From Bidens hawaiensis (lineage: Eukaryota > Streptophyta > Magnoliopsida > Asterales > Asteraceae), in NCBI GenBank assembly GCA_021521415.1, contig JAIQDT010000230.1:1777501-1841500 (forward strand): a DNA stretch of 64,000 nucleotides. The letters are read 5' to 3'. The notes under the pieces were generated by a model, which did not search any database, had not been told where the DNA came from, and saw only the letters and a list, made by a program, of their open reading frames with translations. This document shows, piece by piece, positions 11,456 through 23,494 of the stretch. The stretch's first letter is position 1, and every line of letters begins with the position of its first letter. The position numbers were made by a program, and so were the translations under genes.

Positions 11456-14430
11456 CTCATGTGGAATGAAGTTAACAAGGCCTTCGTCGCCAGTTTCTAA
11501 GGGCCCTGTCGCTAGCTTATTCCTAAGGTATGAGAGGTTTTCATCTCTTCTGAGGTTTAAGGGATTTTCATCTCTTCTTAAGACGCCTGTAGCGCACGAT
11601 TTATTTGGCCTTAGTTTGAGATGCGGGGCCAGCACATGAAATATAGTGACTTGTTACCTCGTTATCCTCAGCTATTGGTTTGAATCTTGAGGTTTAAGGG
11701 ATCTTCATCTCTTCTTAAGACGCCTGTAGCGCACGATTTATTCGGCCTTAGTTTGAGAGGCGGGGCCAGCACATGAAATATAGTGACTTGTTACCTCGTT
11801 ATCCTCGGCTATTGGTTTGAATCACAAGTTTATGGTAGACGTACAATAATCTAAGGTTAAAGAGATTTACATCTCTTCTAAAGGGCCTCGTCGCCAGTTC
11901 ATACGTATGGTTTAAGAGGTTTTTCATCTCTTCTTAAGGACCTTGTCGCCAGTTTATTTAGGCCTTGTCGTCAGAATTTTTAAAAATATTTTTTAGGGTA
12001 ATGCTTGTGTCACAATCCTATTGCTGTATCCTCAGGATTGGGAGAACATTCTAAACAGTGATCTTATTTCAAGGATAAGATGATCTGGACAATTTCCAGA
12101 TTAATCGATACACGGTTCTGGTATGATTTACTATTTGCAAGATTTTTATCTTTTATATTATTTAAAGTTTATGACTTGATATTGGTTTGCTGGTAAAACT
12201 TAAACTATTACTATGAGATTTGTCATGAAACTTAGATTTTTCTAAACGGAAAAAATGAAAGCATGCCAATATAAGCCATAAAAAAGTTGTACTAATATTA
12301 TAATGCAGAAAAAGATAGTCCGGGTTTCACTCAAAACAGAGCCCATCCACCCGAACTATCATAATTGTTCTAGATGCAGAAAGTAAAAGACGGTAGGGCT
12401 TCGTCCTGAAACCAGAATCCCTCCACCCAAACCATTATCCTGAGCATACGACACTATCCTTACACAACCATAAGAGAAATTGTTCAAAACAAACATTCAA
12501 AATACATGAAAACAACCTGGCAACCAGGTTCAAGCCTTTCCACCCTCAGCATCATCACCTTCCTTCTTCTCCAAATCCGTAGTCTCCCCAGCCTTAGTCT
12601 CCTTCACATTCTCACTAGCTTCAGCATCCTTAATAACCTCAGAAGTCCCAGCCGTATCATCCTCTTCAATCTTCTCTCCCCTTAGCACCTTAAGCTTTTT
12701 CTTCCAAGCTCCAGAATTCCAAGACTCCATCGCATGACCCTTCGCTTGTACTTCTTCGGACATCTTGATCATCGACTCCAGAATGCTGGCAGCTGCACAC
12801 TTCTTAGCATCCTCAAGAAACTCAGCTTTCTTTGACTCAAATGAGGCTCTGAGTTCCGAAATCTCTTTCTCCTTCTTTTGAGCAGATTGTCCTTTGTATC
12901 AACAGCTTGTAGAAGATCGGCGAGCTTGGCTTCAGCCTCTCTCTTAGACAGTTCAGCGTCTTGGGATATCCGACGGTAACTTTCGGCTTTCTGTTATCCC
13001 CAAATTAATATTAGTTTTTCTGCAGGTTGTTATTTTCAGGATAAACAAAAAGTACTTACTGTTCCGAGAAAGTTAGCAAGAGCTTGAAGCTTCTCTGCAG
13101 CATCCGAGATGGTCATGTTAGCAAAGGGCTCGGTTTCAGCCGAAGTGGTGGCTTTCCTCTTCTTTTGTGCAGCACTTTTTTGGCGAGTAGTTGTAATTCT
13201 CACCGACGGAGAAAGTGTCTTGGAATGCTCTTGCTTCACTACAGGCTTGTCCTCAATAAGATCGTCCAAATCATCTAAGCAAAAAGACTTTGGCTTCGGC
13301 ATCCCTACACAACGATTTATCTAATTATTTTAAAGATACCAAAATCCTTAGAAAACCTAAAATCCCTAAAATACTTACCGGAAGTCATACTCTTAGCAGG
13401 TTTCTCAGCAATCACACTCATTTCTCATGTTTCTTCCTCTAACCAAAACTCCCTTTCCTCTGCTAGAATATTGAACAACGCCTTAAGCCTTTTCTTCGTG
13501 CCCTTCCTAAGCTTTATCAAATCCTCAAATACCACTGTCAAAAAACAAACCATGTTAGAATAAATCATTTACAAAAAGAAATTTTATCGTACAGATTTCC
13601 TACCCTTATGAACCCATTTGGTAGGCAAGTTCATCCCATCAGGAATAGAATCCCGGCGAACGAAAAAGAAATATTTTTTCCAATGAGGGTCGCTACTGGA
13701 CACTTTGGGAATCATATAAACACGGCTGGGCTTGGATTGAAGACAATAGCGAAAGGATCCATTGGTTCGAAGGTTATAAGTCGCGGCAATATCAGGCACA
13801 CCTATGGATAACCCATGGGTTTTGTTTAGACGATCTACTGTTGCCAAAACCCTCCACACCATTGGCATGACTTGTGAGTACCAGAATCCGGTTACGTCAA
13901 AGAACTCTTGGATGAGTGGGGGAAACGGATATGAAAGGCCGATCGAAAAGGGATAATAAAAGAAGCAGGTCCAGGTTTTAGAAGAAAAGTCGGCCTTGAC
14001 TTTGGGATCGAATGGCCTAATGACAGCTTCGGCAGGTAATAAACCCGATTCTTTCAGAAACCTAATATCTAAATCTTTGAACATGCATTGATCTTCATCG
14101 GTCGCCGGAATGAGACCTTGGTCAACGAAATCGTCTGAGGTCGCGAAACAGAAAGGATTGGGTGCACGAGGGGTTCTTTTCCTCATCTTCAGTATGGATC
14201 GAAAGGAGAACTTCAAGAAATTAAGAAGATGAAAGATGAGAACTAACCTGGTTATGAATCGCCGGAAGAGGATTGTGGTGTAGAAGAAGGAAAATGCTTT
14301 AATTATAACCTAGAGGGGCGGTTGTAGAGTCTCCTCGATTCCCGCGCACGTCATTTCACATATCAGAGATATCATTGTTTTTGAAATTTAAAATTTTTAC
14401 AGCTGTCACGCAGTAAAAATTGGGGGCAAT
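11456..14430 (+). repeat. Duplicated 3' internal region of the Tat element
   Basis: It is co-linear with 7746-10771: first the tandem-repeat spacer (11456-11990), then unique spacer, the antisense gene and a polypurine tract. Small indels and many substitutions separate the copies. gag, pol and the primer-binding site are absent. Confidence 0.88.
12530..14216 (-). pseudogene. Antisense accessory gene of the Tat element, copy 2
   Basis: The inferred exons are 14216-13604, 13534-13379, 13304-13060 and 12990-12530, with GT donors and AG acceptors at each junction. Exon 1 (open for 210 codons if unspliced) contains the conserved stretch YPFPPLIQEFF, then SQVMPMVWRVL and GVPDIAATYNLR, resembling the putative gypsy-type transposon domain PF04195. 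Exon 3 is basic (RQKSAAQKKRKA) and could carry a nuclear signal. Exon 4 encodes a heptad-like, acidic C-terminus. The lesions I see are a TGA in exon 2, probably from CGA, and a 1-nt deletion in exon 4. Antisense ORFs at this place are known in Tat elements and their role is unresolved. The start may instead be the inner ATG at 14186, which copy 1 shares. Confidence 0.65.
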
Positions 14431-15102
14431 TGTTGGGTGTGGATTTTTATCCTCGGAATTGAGCTTAACTTAGGGATGTTGACTCAAGCGGTTATTCTGA
14501 GGAAGATACGTTGACTAATTCAATTGTCCTATATTATCTAACTGTTTTGCAGATAAGAGCACGTGTTAAATATGTTTATAAGAACGTGGATTGCAACGGA
14601 ATATAGCTTGAACTTCGTCAACTAACAACGTGGATACTAACGGCTCGTTGAAGATGTAGTCTAGGGTTTCCGAAATAATCGGAATAACAGTTGTAATTTT
14701 CTATTATAAATTGAGCTGATAATATTGATAGGAGACACACACTCCTTCACGACTTAGCTACTAGCAATCATTGTAACTCTTAGCTTTCGATATTCAATCA
14801 GCTCCAACCCTTGTAACCACTTGTTTTCGATATTAATAAACTTGACGGTGATAGTTTTCACCGTCCGGGGGTTTTTTGTGCCAGCAATCATAATAATCAA
14901 GCGTTAATTCGACCAAAAGTTACGTTCATAATCCTTAACCGAAGCAAATTCGCCTAAGGATTAAGTTGTAAACTCTTGACCGAAACGAAGACTATTATAA
15001 TCAAGGGTTTTTTTCCCTCGTGATTATATCTTTGTGTCCGATCTTTTTACCATTTAGCTCATAGCCTCACACAAAGTTAGTTGTTAATTTTTGATCGAAA
15101 CA
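14431..15102 (+). repeat. LTR3 (3' LTR)
   Basis: It is 672 bp, from TGTTGGGTGTGG to GAAACA. It is shorter than LTR1 because a roughly 14-bp segment near its end is missing. It is preceded by the polypurine tract and followed by ATCAT (15103-15107), the second copy of the target site. Confidence 0.92.
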
Positions 15103-15107
15103 ATCAT

Positions 15108-18100
15108 CCCTTGAAATAAAAATTAGTATAGATACGATACTTTTTCACCTACCTCCGTTATCACCTACCACTAGCACCAACTTATTGATTTAAATAACTA
15201 AAGTAATAATAAACAAACTATGGTTTTATAATAAACAAATTTGATGATAGTATAAATTAATCGTTTTAAAATGTATTTAAAAAGTATATTTAAATATTAT
15301 AAAAATAGGACAAGATTTGCTCTAAATTCACCTAACCGGATCTTGGCTTATTATTAAAAGTTAAGTTGTTGGATCTATTATTAGGGTACTATTGGCATTT
15401 TTCGGGTAGTGGATCCGCTTCAAAGGCAACTTTAGGTACATCGTCTCCGATGGCTTGGGTAGCCCATTAGGTTATATATTTTTTGTATTTATTTATGTTT
15501 TGAACATCTTAATCAGCTGGATGACCAATTATATGTTCGTTAGATTTAATATCATGTTATATAGTATAAAGCAAGTATACACGATTTTTTCTAATATTGA
15601 AAGGAGCATTGCCCATACATGTAGTCGAACTATAACCTAACCAGCTTTTAAAAAACCAAAAGCTCGTTTCACGTCGTTCCTCGCCACTTCTTACAGTTAA
15701 CCTTTGTCGTTCTAGTACACTATTGGTGTTCATATGTGCACTACGTCATTTGTGAAATCGATTTTCGTGAATGAAGTTAAGTTAGGTTCTTTCCAGCAAA
15801 AAGAACAAGTGAAGAAACACGATGAAAAAGGAAGAAAACGTAGCTGATACATGATACTCGATAAAGTCGACCTAGTTGTAAATTGCGGGTGTACGTATAA
15901 ACTACCCTTAATGTGTCGTTATCGTGGGGTTACTAAACGAGTAAACGCCTAGGAAGCGAAAACGTGAGACGACACGTTCCACCCTAAAATGAAATCGCAA
16001 GAATCAATCATCCGTGAAAAACAAAGAAGAAATCGATCATAATAAGATGATAAGTTGATAATCACAATAATTAACAACAAAATTGACTGAAAAAACAACA
16101 TTATCATTTTATATTATTATATTACAACTTGTTTATTTAACAGATTATTTTATATTCATGTTTGACATCGGCAACCTACTAAAATTCAACCTTTTAATGT
16201 AACAAAAAGAATTATATAATTATATAAACGATTATAAATTATAAATTAAAAGGTTTTGACTATAAATAAAATACCCTTTTTGTCTTTGGAAAAAACATTG
16301 TTTATTTATTATTAAGTATATATATGCTTCATGAATCATCTTCATTATGGTGGCTATTCTTTGCGTTTTGCATGCCATGTAAAGACGTCTTGTAAACATG
16401 CCTCTTGAGTTCAATAAAAACTTATGTCACCACTACGGATATTTTAATATTAAAAGATGTAAAGTGCCAAATTATTCTTGAGATATGCTCAATTATGCAA
16501 ATTTAATTCAAAAAATTTATTTTATATAGCTGGACCATTAAGATTTCATAATTCTTGCTAACTTCGTTAGTTATTAACTTTAACTCAGGGGTAAAACAGT
16601 CTTTTAGTTTTTTCATTATTTTAATATTTTCATATTGGACCACGTACACCCAATCTTCATAAAAGGCGTAAATTTAGGGCCGTCTCCAAGGTAGGTCGGC
16701 CCTTGGCCATTTTCGTTATCAAAGAGAGCCTAAAATTTTACTCTCTCTAAATTATATATACATAAAAATTTTCTATAGAGGCTCTCAATACATTTTTGTT
16801 CTGTATATTTTTTTATCGCTATAGTTATTTTGTTTTTGTTAATTATTATCACAATCATCCATCTTATAAAAAGTATGTATAAGTCATTTTCAAATACTCG
16901 TCTGAGGCATCTGATGGTCGGGAATTTTGTATATATATTAATGTATTAGTTATGTAGTTTTATTGAGTATATTGTTAGAACTTTGGTACTTCATACATGC
17001 TTTTGTATTTAAGGTCATTGATCATTAAAAATGCTAAATTGGAGACATATACGAGTATGGAATGATATCCAAGACCGAGACCAAGAAGTAAAATGAGCAT
17101 ATCATGGGCTTGAAAATGAGTTACGATACCCATAATATATGAATTTTGGGTTTTTCGACGAGAGGAATCTGAATATGAGGTTATCTTTGGTCGGGGTATG
17201 CGACGAGATGGGTATATGTCCATCGCGTATCGCGATGGACATAAAACGGGAAAAAACAAGTTTTAACATATATCATCTATTTTACAAACCCTAAACCGTT
17301 ATTATGACTTCTAGCAGCTGTTAAGCGATTTTGGGTGAATTCCAGGGCTACCAATCATCTCTTGATCAATCCTAATGGCATTTCTCATCATAATTGAAGA
17401 TCTATCGATGCGATGCTCGGCTAGTCTTCTTGAATCATACCAAAGATGTAGAGTGTTGTATTTTACAGTTTTTCTCATGTGTTAAGAACAAATGATTTGT
17501 AATTGTCTTTGATTAATCTATGAGTATTGATGTTTAGTATTGTTGTGCATTCAGTCGGTTTAAGTTTACGTTGATCAGAACGATTAGTTTGCTGGTTGCT
17601 ATAATAATTGCTTATAGGATTTGTTGACTGGTTAGATACAATGAAGCATACAATTGCCCTTAGTTGAGTCACATTGGCAGGGATTGTGTTAGCGATTGTT
17701 GATGATAACCAGTGCCGTGTGTTAGTGATTGTAGATGCCTAAGGTTTAGCTCGTTAATTAGTATGTATTGATCTAAGATGGTTAATCTGTTAAGTTGCAT
17801 GAGATTGTTGTTCAGTTGCTTACTTGAATCCCGGGTGTGGTTTATCTTTGTTAATGGTTGAAAGTTATTATCCTTTTAATTAAAATTAAAAAAAAAACTT
17901 ATTTGCTTCTATGATCAGCACTACAATTCATTACTTCATAATCGTATAAAATATGTTGCACGTTACATTGACTACATACTCCTCGCGGTTTGACACCCTA
18001 CTTACCCTAGCTTGCTTAGGTGATTAGGAACTGATATTAATTGTTTTTTACTAGATAGCGACTGTCTAGCATCAGCATCCAAAATCTCAAAAAACAACCC

Positions 18101-19196
18101 TAGCGGTTAAGCGTAATGTTGTGTGAGCGTGATCCATCGGACTTGGCTTTGGGCACGACTCCATTACACATTCCCGTACAAAAGAAAAATAAAAATTCAT
18201 AGATAGTTTCATGGGTTGACTTTAGAAACATATTAGGCCCAGGTCCAAAAGTGAGAGCCCACCTTTAAAATAATTTTAGAAACTTTACCCGTGTTTATTC
18301 AATTACACAAAATAATTAAACAGGACATACAATTTGAAGGTGAAATCAGACACTATGTCACACAATAAAAAATATACCAAAAATAAATATTTTAAACCAT
18401 AGTCTCAATCTTTTTATGTCGGGTTTGTTTATTTAGACTCTCTTAACATTCGTAGGAACTAACTGGCATTTTGAGTTCAACTCCAAAAACTTCTTTCTCA
18501 AGCACTTAGTGGCATCGACACATTATTCATAAGACAGATTGATCATCATTCCTCGCTTTTCTCGACACTCGATTATGGTTAGAATGGTGCATATGATAGT
18601 AAAGCATGCCAAGGGAACCATTCGGGTGTAAGCATAGAGAATGTTATATAAGGGGATATGAGGGAACACCCATCATGCCATAACATTTACGACCAAAGGT
18701 GCTAAAGAGATTCCCGTCCGCATCTTGCTTACTCGGGTAGATTCAGTTGCTTGCAGCAACATTCCATTGACCACTTACAAACATAACATATAACCGGTAC
18801 CTAGAATGGGTGAGACCAGATAGTTCGATTTTGGTCCTTGGTAGTATCTTCAATCCTTTCATGTCCTTACAGTATAAAAGCAAGTAATCCATGCCTTTAA
18901 CTTGTATTATAATGCAACTTAAAGTCGCTTTTGGTGTCATGTTATAATTTATACTACAGTTACAGTAACATGGTTTATGACTCTTAAGACCACCAAGACT
19001 TTTACTCATGAAATAAAACGATAAGGAAAACATTACATCTTGTTTATATGAAAGAAGAAAACGAGTGTGACGGCCCAAGGAACTTGTTGGCCTTGCTTAA
19101 GAAAACTTGATTCAACTCATAAATGAGAACATAAAAATATACAAAATTAGAAATGTTACACACTTACACTAGCAGAATATGCAATAATAAACAAAC
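15108..19196. other. Gene-free region
   Basis: I find no supportable gene. The sequence is AT-rich, with short random ORFs only. About 18700-19196 lies just downstream of the RAD51C stop and probably includes its 3' UTR. Confidence 0.6.
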
Positions 19197-21733
19197 TTAG
19201 ATATGTTTAGCTCGTTTGTTGTTTGAAGTCGAGTGCCTGATTCCTTTAGGTGTCACAGAATAAGGTGCAGATGCTGACCGAAGAGAGGGTGACTTGTCAA
19301 TATACGCATAACGTTCATTGCCATTCCAGTGCAAAATGATGCGATTTGTGGAGGCATGTGACCAACTATCACCTGCAAAAAAGTTTTAACAGCCACATAA
19401 CAATAATCTCTAAATGTGCAAAATAATAAAGAGAAATAAGATATTGATATATACAAGTTACCTAGCGCAAGGGCTAAATGGAATGAACCATCCGAGTACT
19501 TAGTAGTCACTTGATTCAGTAAAACAACCTGCTTAGTATGCAAATAGATTAATTATATAATTTTGATCTATAACTGAATCAAAAATTACGTAACTATTTA
19601 GATGTTTAATTTTACCGCCACACCAAATTTTCTGGCAAGTTTCATCAAATTCAACGCCATTCCACCGAGTACTCTTGTTCTAAGTGCCATGTCATCAAAA
19701 TCTTGACGGAAGTGAAAAGTGATGCTATCGATGATAACCACCTTAATCTATAAAAACATTTTCAGATGCAGTTTAATAAAAAATTGTAAGAACTGATATA
19801 ATGTTTCATTGACATGTTTATACATCTTTGTGCTGCGTGATGAACTTGTCTAAGTAGTTTATGAGGGCAATTTGCTCGGTATAACTGCAGACACGAAAGT
19901 AAAATATATTTTCAAGAAAATCTTTGGGCTGCATCATTTTGACATCACAAGCTTGAGGCCCCTTGCGATACAAGCGATTGTATTCTGCCATGTCATCACT
20001 ACAAGCTTCTGCAATCTGTAAAGCTCGTTCGACCATGAAGCTGCCTTCTGTATCTGCTATCAAATAACAAAACGTTAAATATAATAACAAGATTATGATA
20101 AATACTAACAGATTTACCTATATATATCGCCTTGCCTCCAACACCACCAAATTCATACGGGATCTGAACATTAACTGCAAGTTGAATTCTGTATCTTATG
20201 TTAGCAAAACACTAAAACTACATAATGAAAATATTAGAAAATAATATGCTAGCAATGTATACCCGAGTTGTGTTTTACCAATGCCTGGAACTCCACCTAG
20301 TTAGAAAAAGATCAAAAACTTCTTATATCATTAAAAGAACTAGAAAATGAGTGTGGAAATATAATAAAGGAACAAACCGATTTCCGTGACTTCTTTGCAG
20401 CTTATTCCTCCACCCAGAATGTCATCCAAGTCAGCACATGACGTGGTAATATGTACAGAGGTTTCCTCTTCCTGCAGCATATCCCATGCACTCTGGGCGC
20501 CTGCAACAGATTGTAACATTATTTTTTTTCTTTTAATATGTATAATGGATTCACTTCTAGAAAACGTTTACAATAAAGTGGCAAGCAAACGGGCAACAAG
20601 CTGCGCCGCTACCCCCTTTTGAATAGCAAAGCCAATCCTACTAAAAGCGAAGCTTTGAGACCTAGGAGTTAATAGTTTCTGCTAAATCTTTCTGAAGGGC
20701 AACTTTGTAATTAGAAATGATAAAGAGACTGAAAATATGGTAACTGAAGTGTGAATAATACCATTGACAATAGTATGACTGCTACTGGTGCTCTGCAACC
20801 TACTACCATCTGTTACACTCTTTAGGATTTCAAGCGCCTCTGTTTCTGGAACCTTCAGTTCTGTTGCAAGCATATAACATAAACTTTATCAATGAAAATA
20901 TTTGTGCTGAGAATAATGTACAAAAGGCAACAACCAGAGACTAGAGAGTATTATCATGTGCTCAAGGTTGTTTAATAAAAGCAGTTTCACTACCTGCTTT
21001 CGCATGAAATGATCATAGAAAGAAACATCGAGCGGGTAAATATATGCTAAGACAAGTTTAAGCGCCTTTGCAGCGATAAACAAACGCATTCACAAACCTA
21101 AAACTGACCTATGAAAAACTATCTGAACATTTAAACAAACCGCTTATGAACGGATATTTGAAGTTAGTGCACAACTATTCAAACATTTCAATGATTAAAT
21201 GAAAAAGATACGAAGGGTACATGAAACAAATAATATCAAAAGGTTTAATGGTGAATATACGCAGTCACACTAGTTACCTCACTGCATCTTTTGCTTCCGT
21301 AATGACACAGTTAAACATGAATTTCATATCCTTTTATTTAACTATCTTTTAAGCTAAAACCTATGGAATCTAAACCTTCAATTTTGCAAGGCATGTGTAC
21401 TGTAACAGCAACACCAGGTTGGTTATCCAAACACTAGATGATACCTATAAGACTTTTATAGGCCTATAGGTCCAGAATTGTATCAGATCGTACTGAGCTT
21501 GTGTCATTTTGTGTCTCTCAGGATCGTATAGCTCTATACGAGCTGTGAATCCCTAACAATGACAATGACAATTAAAAACATTTTAATCCAAACTCTGCGA
21601 TATTGATTAGGTTATAAATACCTAGAGCAAGATGTGAAGGAGAAACAGAAGAAAGTGAAGCAATGGAAGTGAAGCCTGCAGACATCAGTTTTCCCTTTTG
21701 TGACGCCGATAACGCTAATCGCATCACATCCAT
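19197..21733 (-). CDS. RAD51C: DNA repair protein RAD51 homologue 3 (RAD51C)
   Basis: A RecA/RAD51-family ATPase of homologous recombination. RAD51C works in nuclear RAD51-paralogue complexes (with XRCC3, and in BCDX2) in double-strand-break repair and meiosis. Nine exons join in phase: 21733-21622, 20860-20762, 20500-20378, 20296-20263, 20188-20118, 20053-19824, 19747-19616, 19528-19462 and 19372-19197. They give 347 residues, the usual length. Walker A (GVPGIGKT) is at residues 113-120, split off in a 34-nt exon. The [18 protein letters not shown] block follows, and Walker B (VVIID) is at 226-230. LLNQVTTKY and the GDSWSHA block are present. The start ATG opens [16 protein letters not shown], matching the plant N-terminus. 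I see no stop or frameshift, so it is probably functional. Downstream is the gene-free stretch; upstream is a MULE-type foldback element about 150 bp away. Confidence 0.95.
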
Positions 21734-21840
21734 TTTCCTCGATTGAACGATTCTCTAGGTCTTCCTTCCCGCCAACTTTATTGTGTTTTTTAATCGGCTG
21801 GAATGAAATGTTTTGGGATTTGACGCCCAATTGGGTTCTA

Positions 21841-21870
21841 CAATAATAATAATAATAATAATAATAATAA
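21841..21870. repeat. ATA/TAA microsatellite
   Basis: About ten AAT units lie directly before the foldback element and upstream of RAD51C. Confidence 0.9.
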
Positions 21871-21880
21871 TCTTTTTTTT

Positions 21881-22912
21881 AGTTAATGGTCATTTTCGTC
21901 CCTGTGGTTTGCTACTTTCGTCAATTTAGTCCTCATAGTTTTAAATATTAGTCAATTACGTCCCATCCGTCTAACGGCATCAATCTATGCCGTTAGTTTA
22001 AGGGTAATTTTGTCTTTCTTATTTTAATTTTGAGTTAATTGTCATTTTAGTCCCTGTGGTTTGATATCTTTGCCAATTCAGTCCAAAGTTTGAAACTTTG
22101 TCAATTTAATGTTTAGTTTTTTTTTATTTTCTATGTTTTTTGTTTATAACCGAAGAGCATAATTCAAGTCCAAAACCATCGAGCAACCTCAAATACTAGT
22201 ATGCATTTACTCTATTGACAACAGTAATCATAACCCCCCCCCCCCCTTATATTTAGTTTCTAGACATTTCCTAAAATCTTCTCCATGGTGGAATTCAATG
22301 GTAAAGTGGTCAAGGTAATTCCCTGAAACCGAATTATAAAGAAAAAACTAAAAATTGTTTTGTTGATTAATGTATAATAGTTGATTACGACCCAGATTTT
22401 CGTTATGATATGTTAATCTCTAAACCCTAAATATTATGCATTCATCAAAGAAACAATTTTTAGTTTTTCCGTACAATTCGGTTTCACGGAATTGCTTTGA
22501 CCACTTTACCATTGAATTCCACCATGGGGGAGAGTTTAGGAACCGTCTAAAAACTAAATACAATAGGAGGGGGTATGATTACTGTTGTCGACAGAGTAAA
22601 TGCAGACTTGTTTTGGGCTTGGATAATGCTCTCTAGGGTTATAAAAAAAACTGACTTAAATTGACAAAATTTCAAACTTTGGACTGAAATGGTAAAAGTA
22701 TCAAACCACAGGGACGAAAATGACCAATAACTCAAAATAAAAAGGAGAAAGACAAAAATACCCTTAAACTAACGGCATAGCTGGATGCCGTTAGACGGAT
22801 AGGACGTAATTGGCTAATATTTAAAACTATGAGGACTAAATTGACATAAATACAAATTTTGGACTGAAGTGGCGAAAGTAGCAAACTACAGAGACGAAAA
22901 TGGCCATTAACT
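21881..22912. mobile_element. MULE-type foldback element (non-autonomous)
   Basis: The 1,032-bp element is almost wholly an inverted repeat. The ends are AGTTAATGG(T/C)CATTTTCGTC inverted, and the arms stay complementary inward through the CTAACGGCAT..GCCGTTAG block and the TGGAATTCAATGGTAAAGTGG block. It is flanked by CTTTTTTTT on both sides (21872-21880 and 22913-22921), a 9-bp duplication as made by Mutator-like transposases. The duplication is low-complexity, so I hold the class with moderate confidence. There is no transposase ORF. A 9-C run at about 22236 lies in the left arm. Confidence 0.8.
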
Positions 22913-22933
22913 CTTTTTTTTCAAAAAATATAT

Positions 22934-23494
22934 TAGTTTTTATCAATCTCAACTATTGTATTTTGGTAAATGTCGGTCCCAAATAAAGAATTGACTGTTG
23001 ACGGTCTCAACTTATAACGTATTTGTTTCTAACGATCCCGAATAACAGAATTTTAGCACCACTAGTTTCAGGTCGCCGGTAAAACGTTTTTGGCCGAAAA
23101 ACTCACATTTTTTTCCGGAAAAGTCAACATTTTCGTCTCAAACATCTTGGTAACTTCGTATCGGACCTTAGGAAACGTTTTCTAGTAAAAGCCCAAATGA
23201 TTATGGTCGTCGGAACCCTAGAACTATCGGCTTATGATGCTCAAGTGGTGGTGGTTGGTTGGCGGTGAGTCAATTGGTGGTTGTGACAGTGCTCATGTGG
23301 TGTTTTTTGGCAAAAAAAAATGTGACTTTTCCGATCAAAAACGTTTTTCTGACGACCTGCAACGAACGACGTTAGTATTCTATTAGTCGCGGACCGTTAT
23401 GAACAAATATGTTAAACGTTGGAACTGTCAGAAACCAATTCGTTAGATTTGCCCGACAGTGACCAAAAGACGATAGTTTAGATTAATAAAAACC
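22934..23494. mobile_element. Second inverted-repeat element
   Basis: The termini (AGTTTTTATCAATCTCAAC at left; the inverse of GGTTTTTATTAATCTAAAC at right) are complementary with a few mismatches. Inner blocks such as GGTCGCCGGTAAAACG / CGTTTTTCTGACGACC also pair. I found no clean target duplication. There is no coding sequence. Confidence 0.6.

Larger units (their letters stand above)
840..15102 (+). mobile_element. Ty3/gypsy Tat-lineage retrotransposon with three LTRs (compound element)
   Basis: The order is LTR1 (840-1523), gag-pol remains (1604-7560), 3' region with tandem repeats and an antisense gene (7729-10771), LTR2 (10772-11455), a second copy of the 3' region only (11456-14430) and LTR3 (14431-15102). 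The five bases ATCAT occur immediately before LTR1 (835-839) and immediately after LTR3 (15103-15107), so the outer LTRs bound a single insertion. Tat-lineage assignment rests on two RNase H-like domains, the gag C-terminal Cys/His motif, a long spacer between pol and the 3' LTR and an antisense ORF in that spacer, as known from Retand and Grande-type elements. Stops and frameshifts in every pol domain make this copy non-autonomous. Confidence 0.9.

Noticed and set aside
16975..17259. 94-codon minus-strand ORF
   Set aside because: No family resemblance, no splice-consistent neighbours.
18743..19078. 111-codon minus-strand ORF just after RAD51C
   Set aside because: Shows no recognisable domain and most likely lies in the RAD51C 3' UTR.
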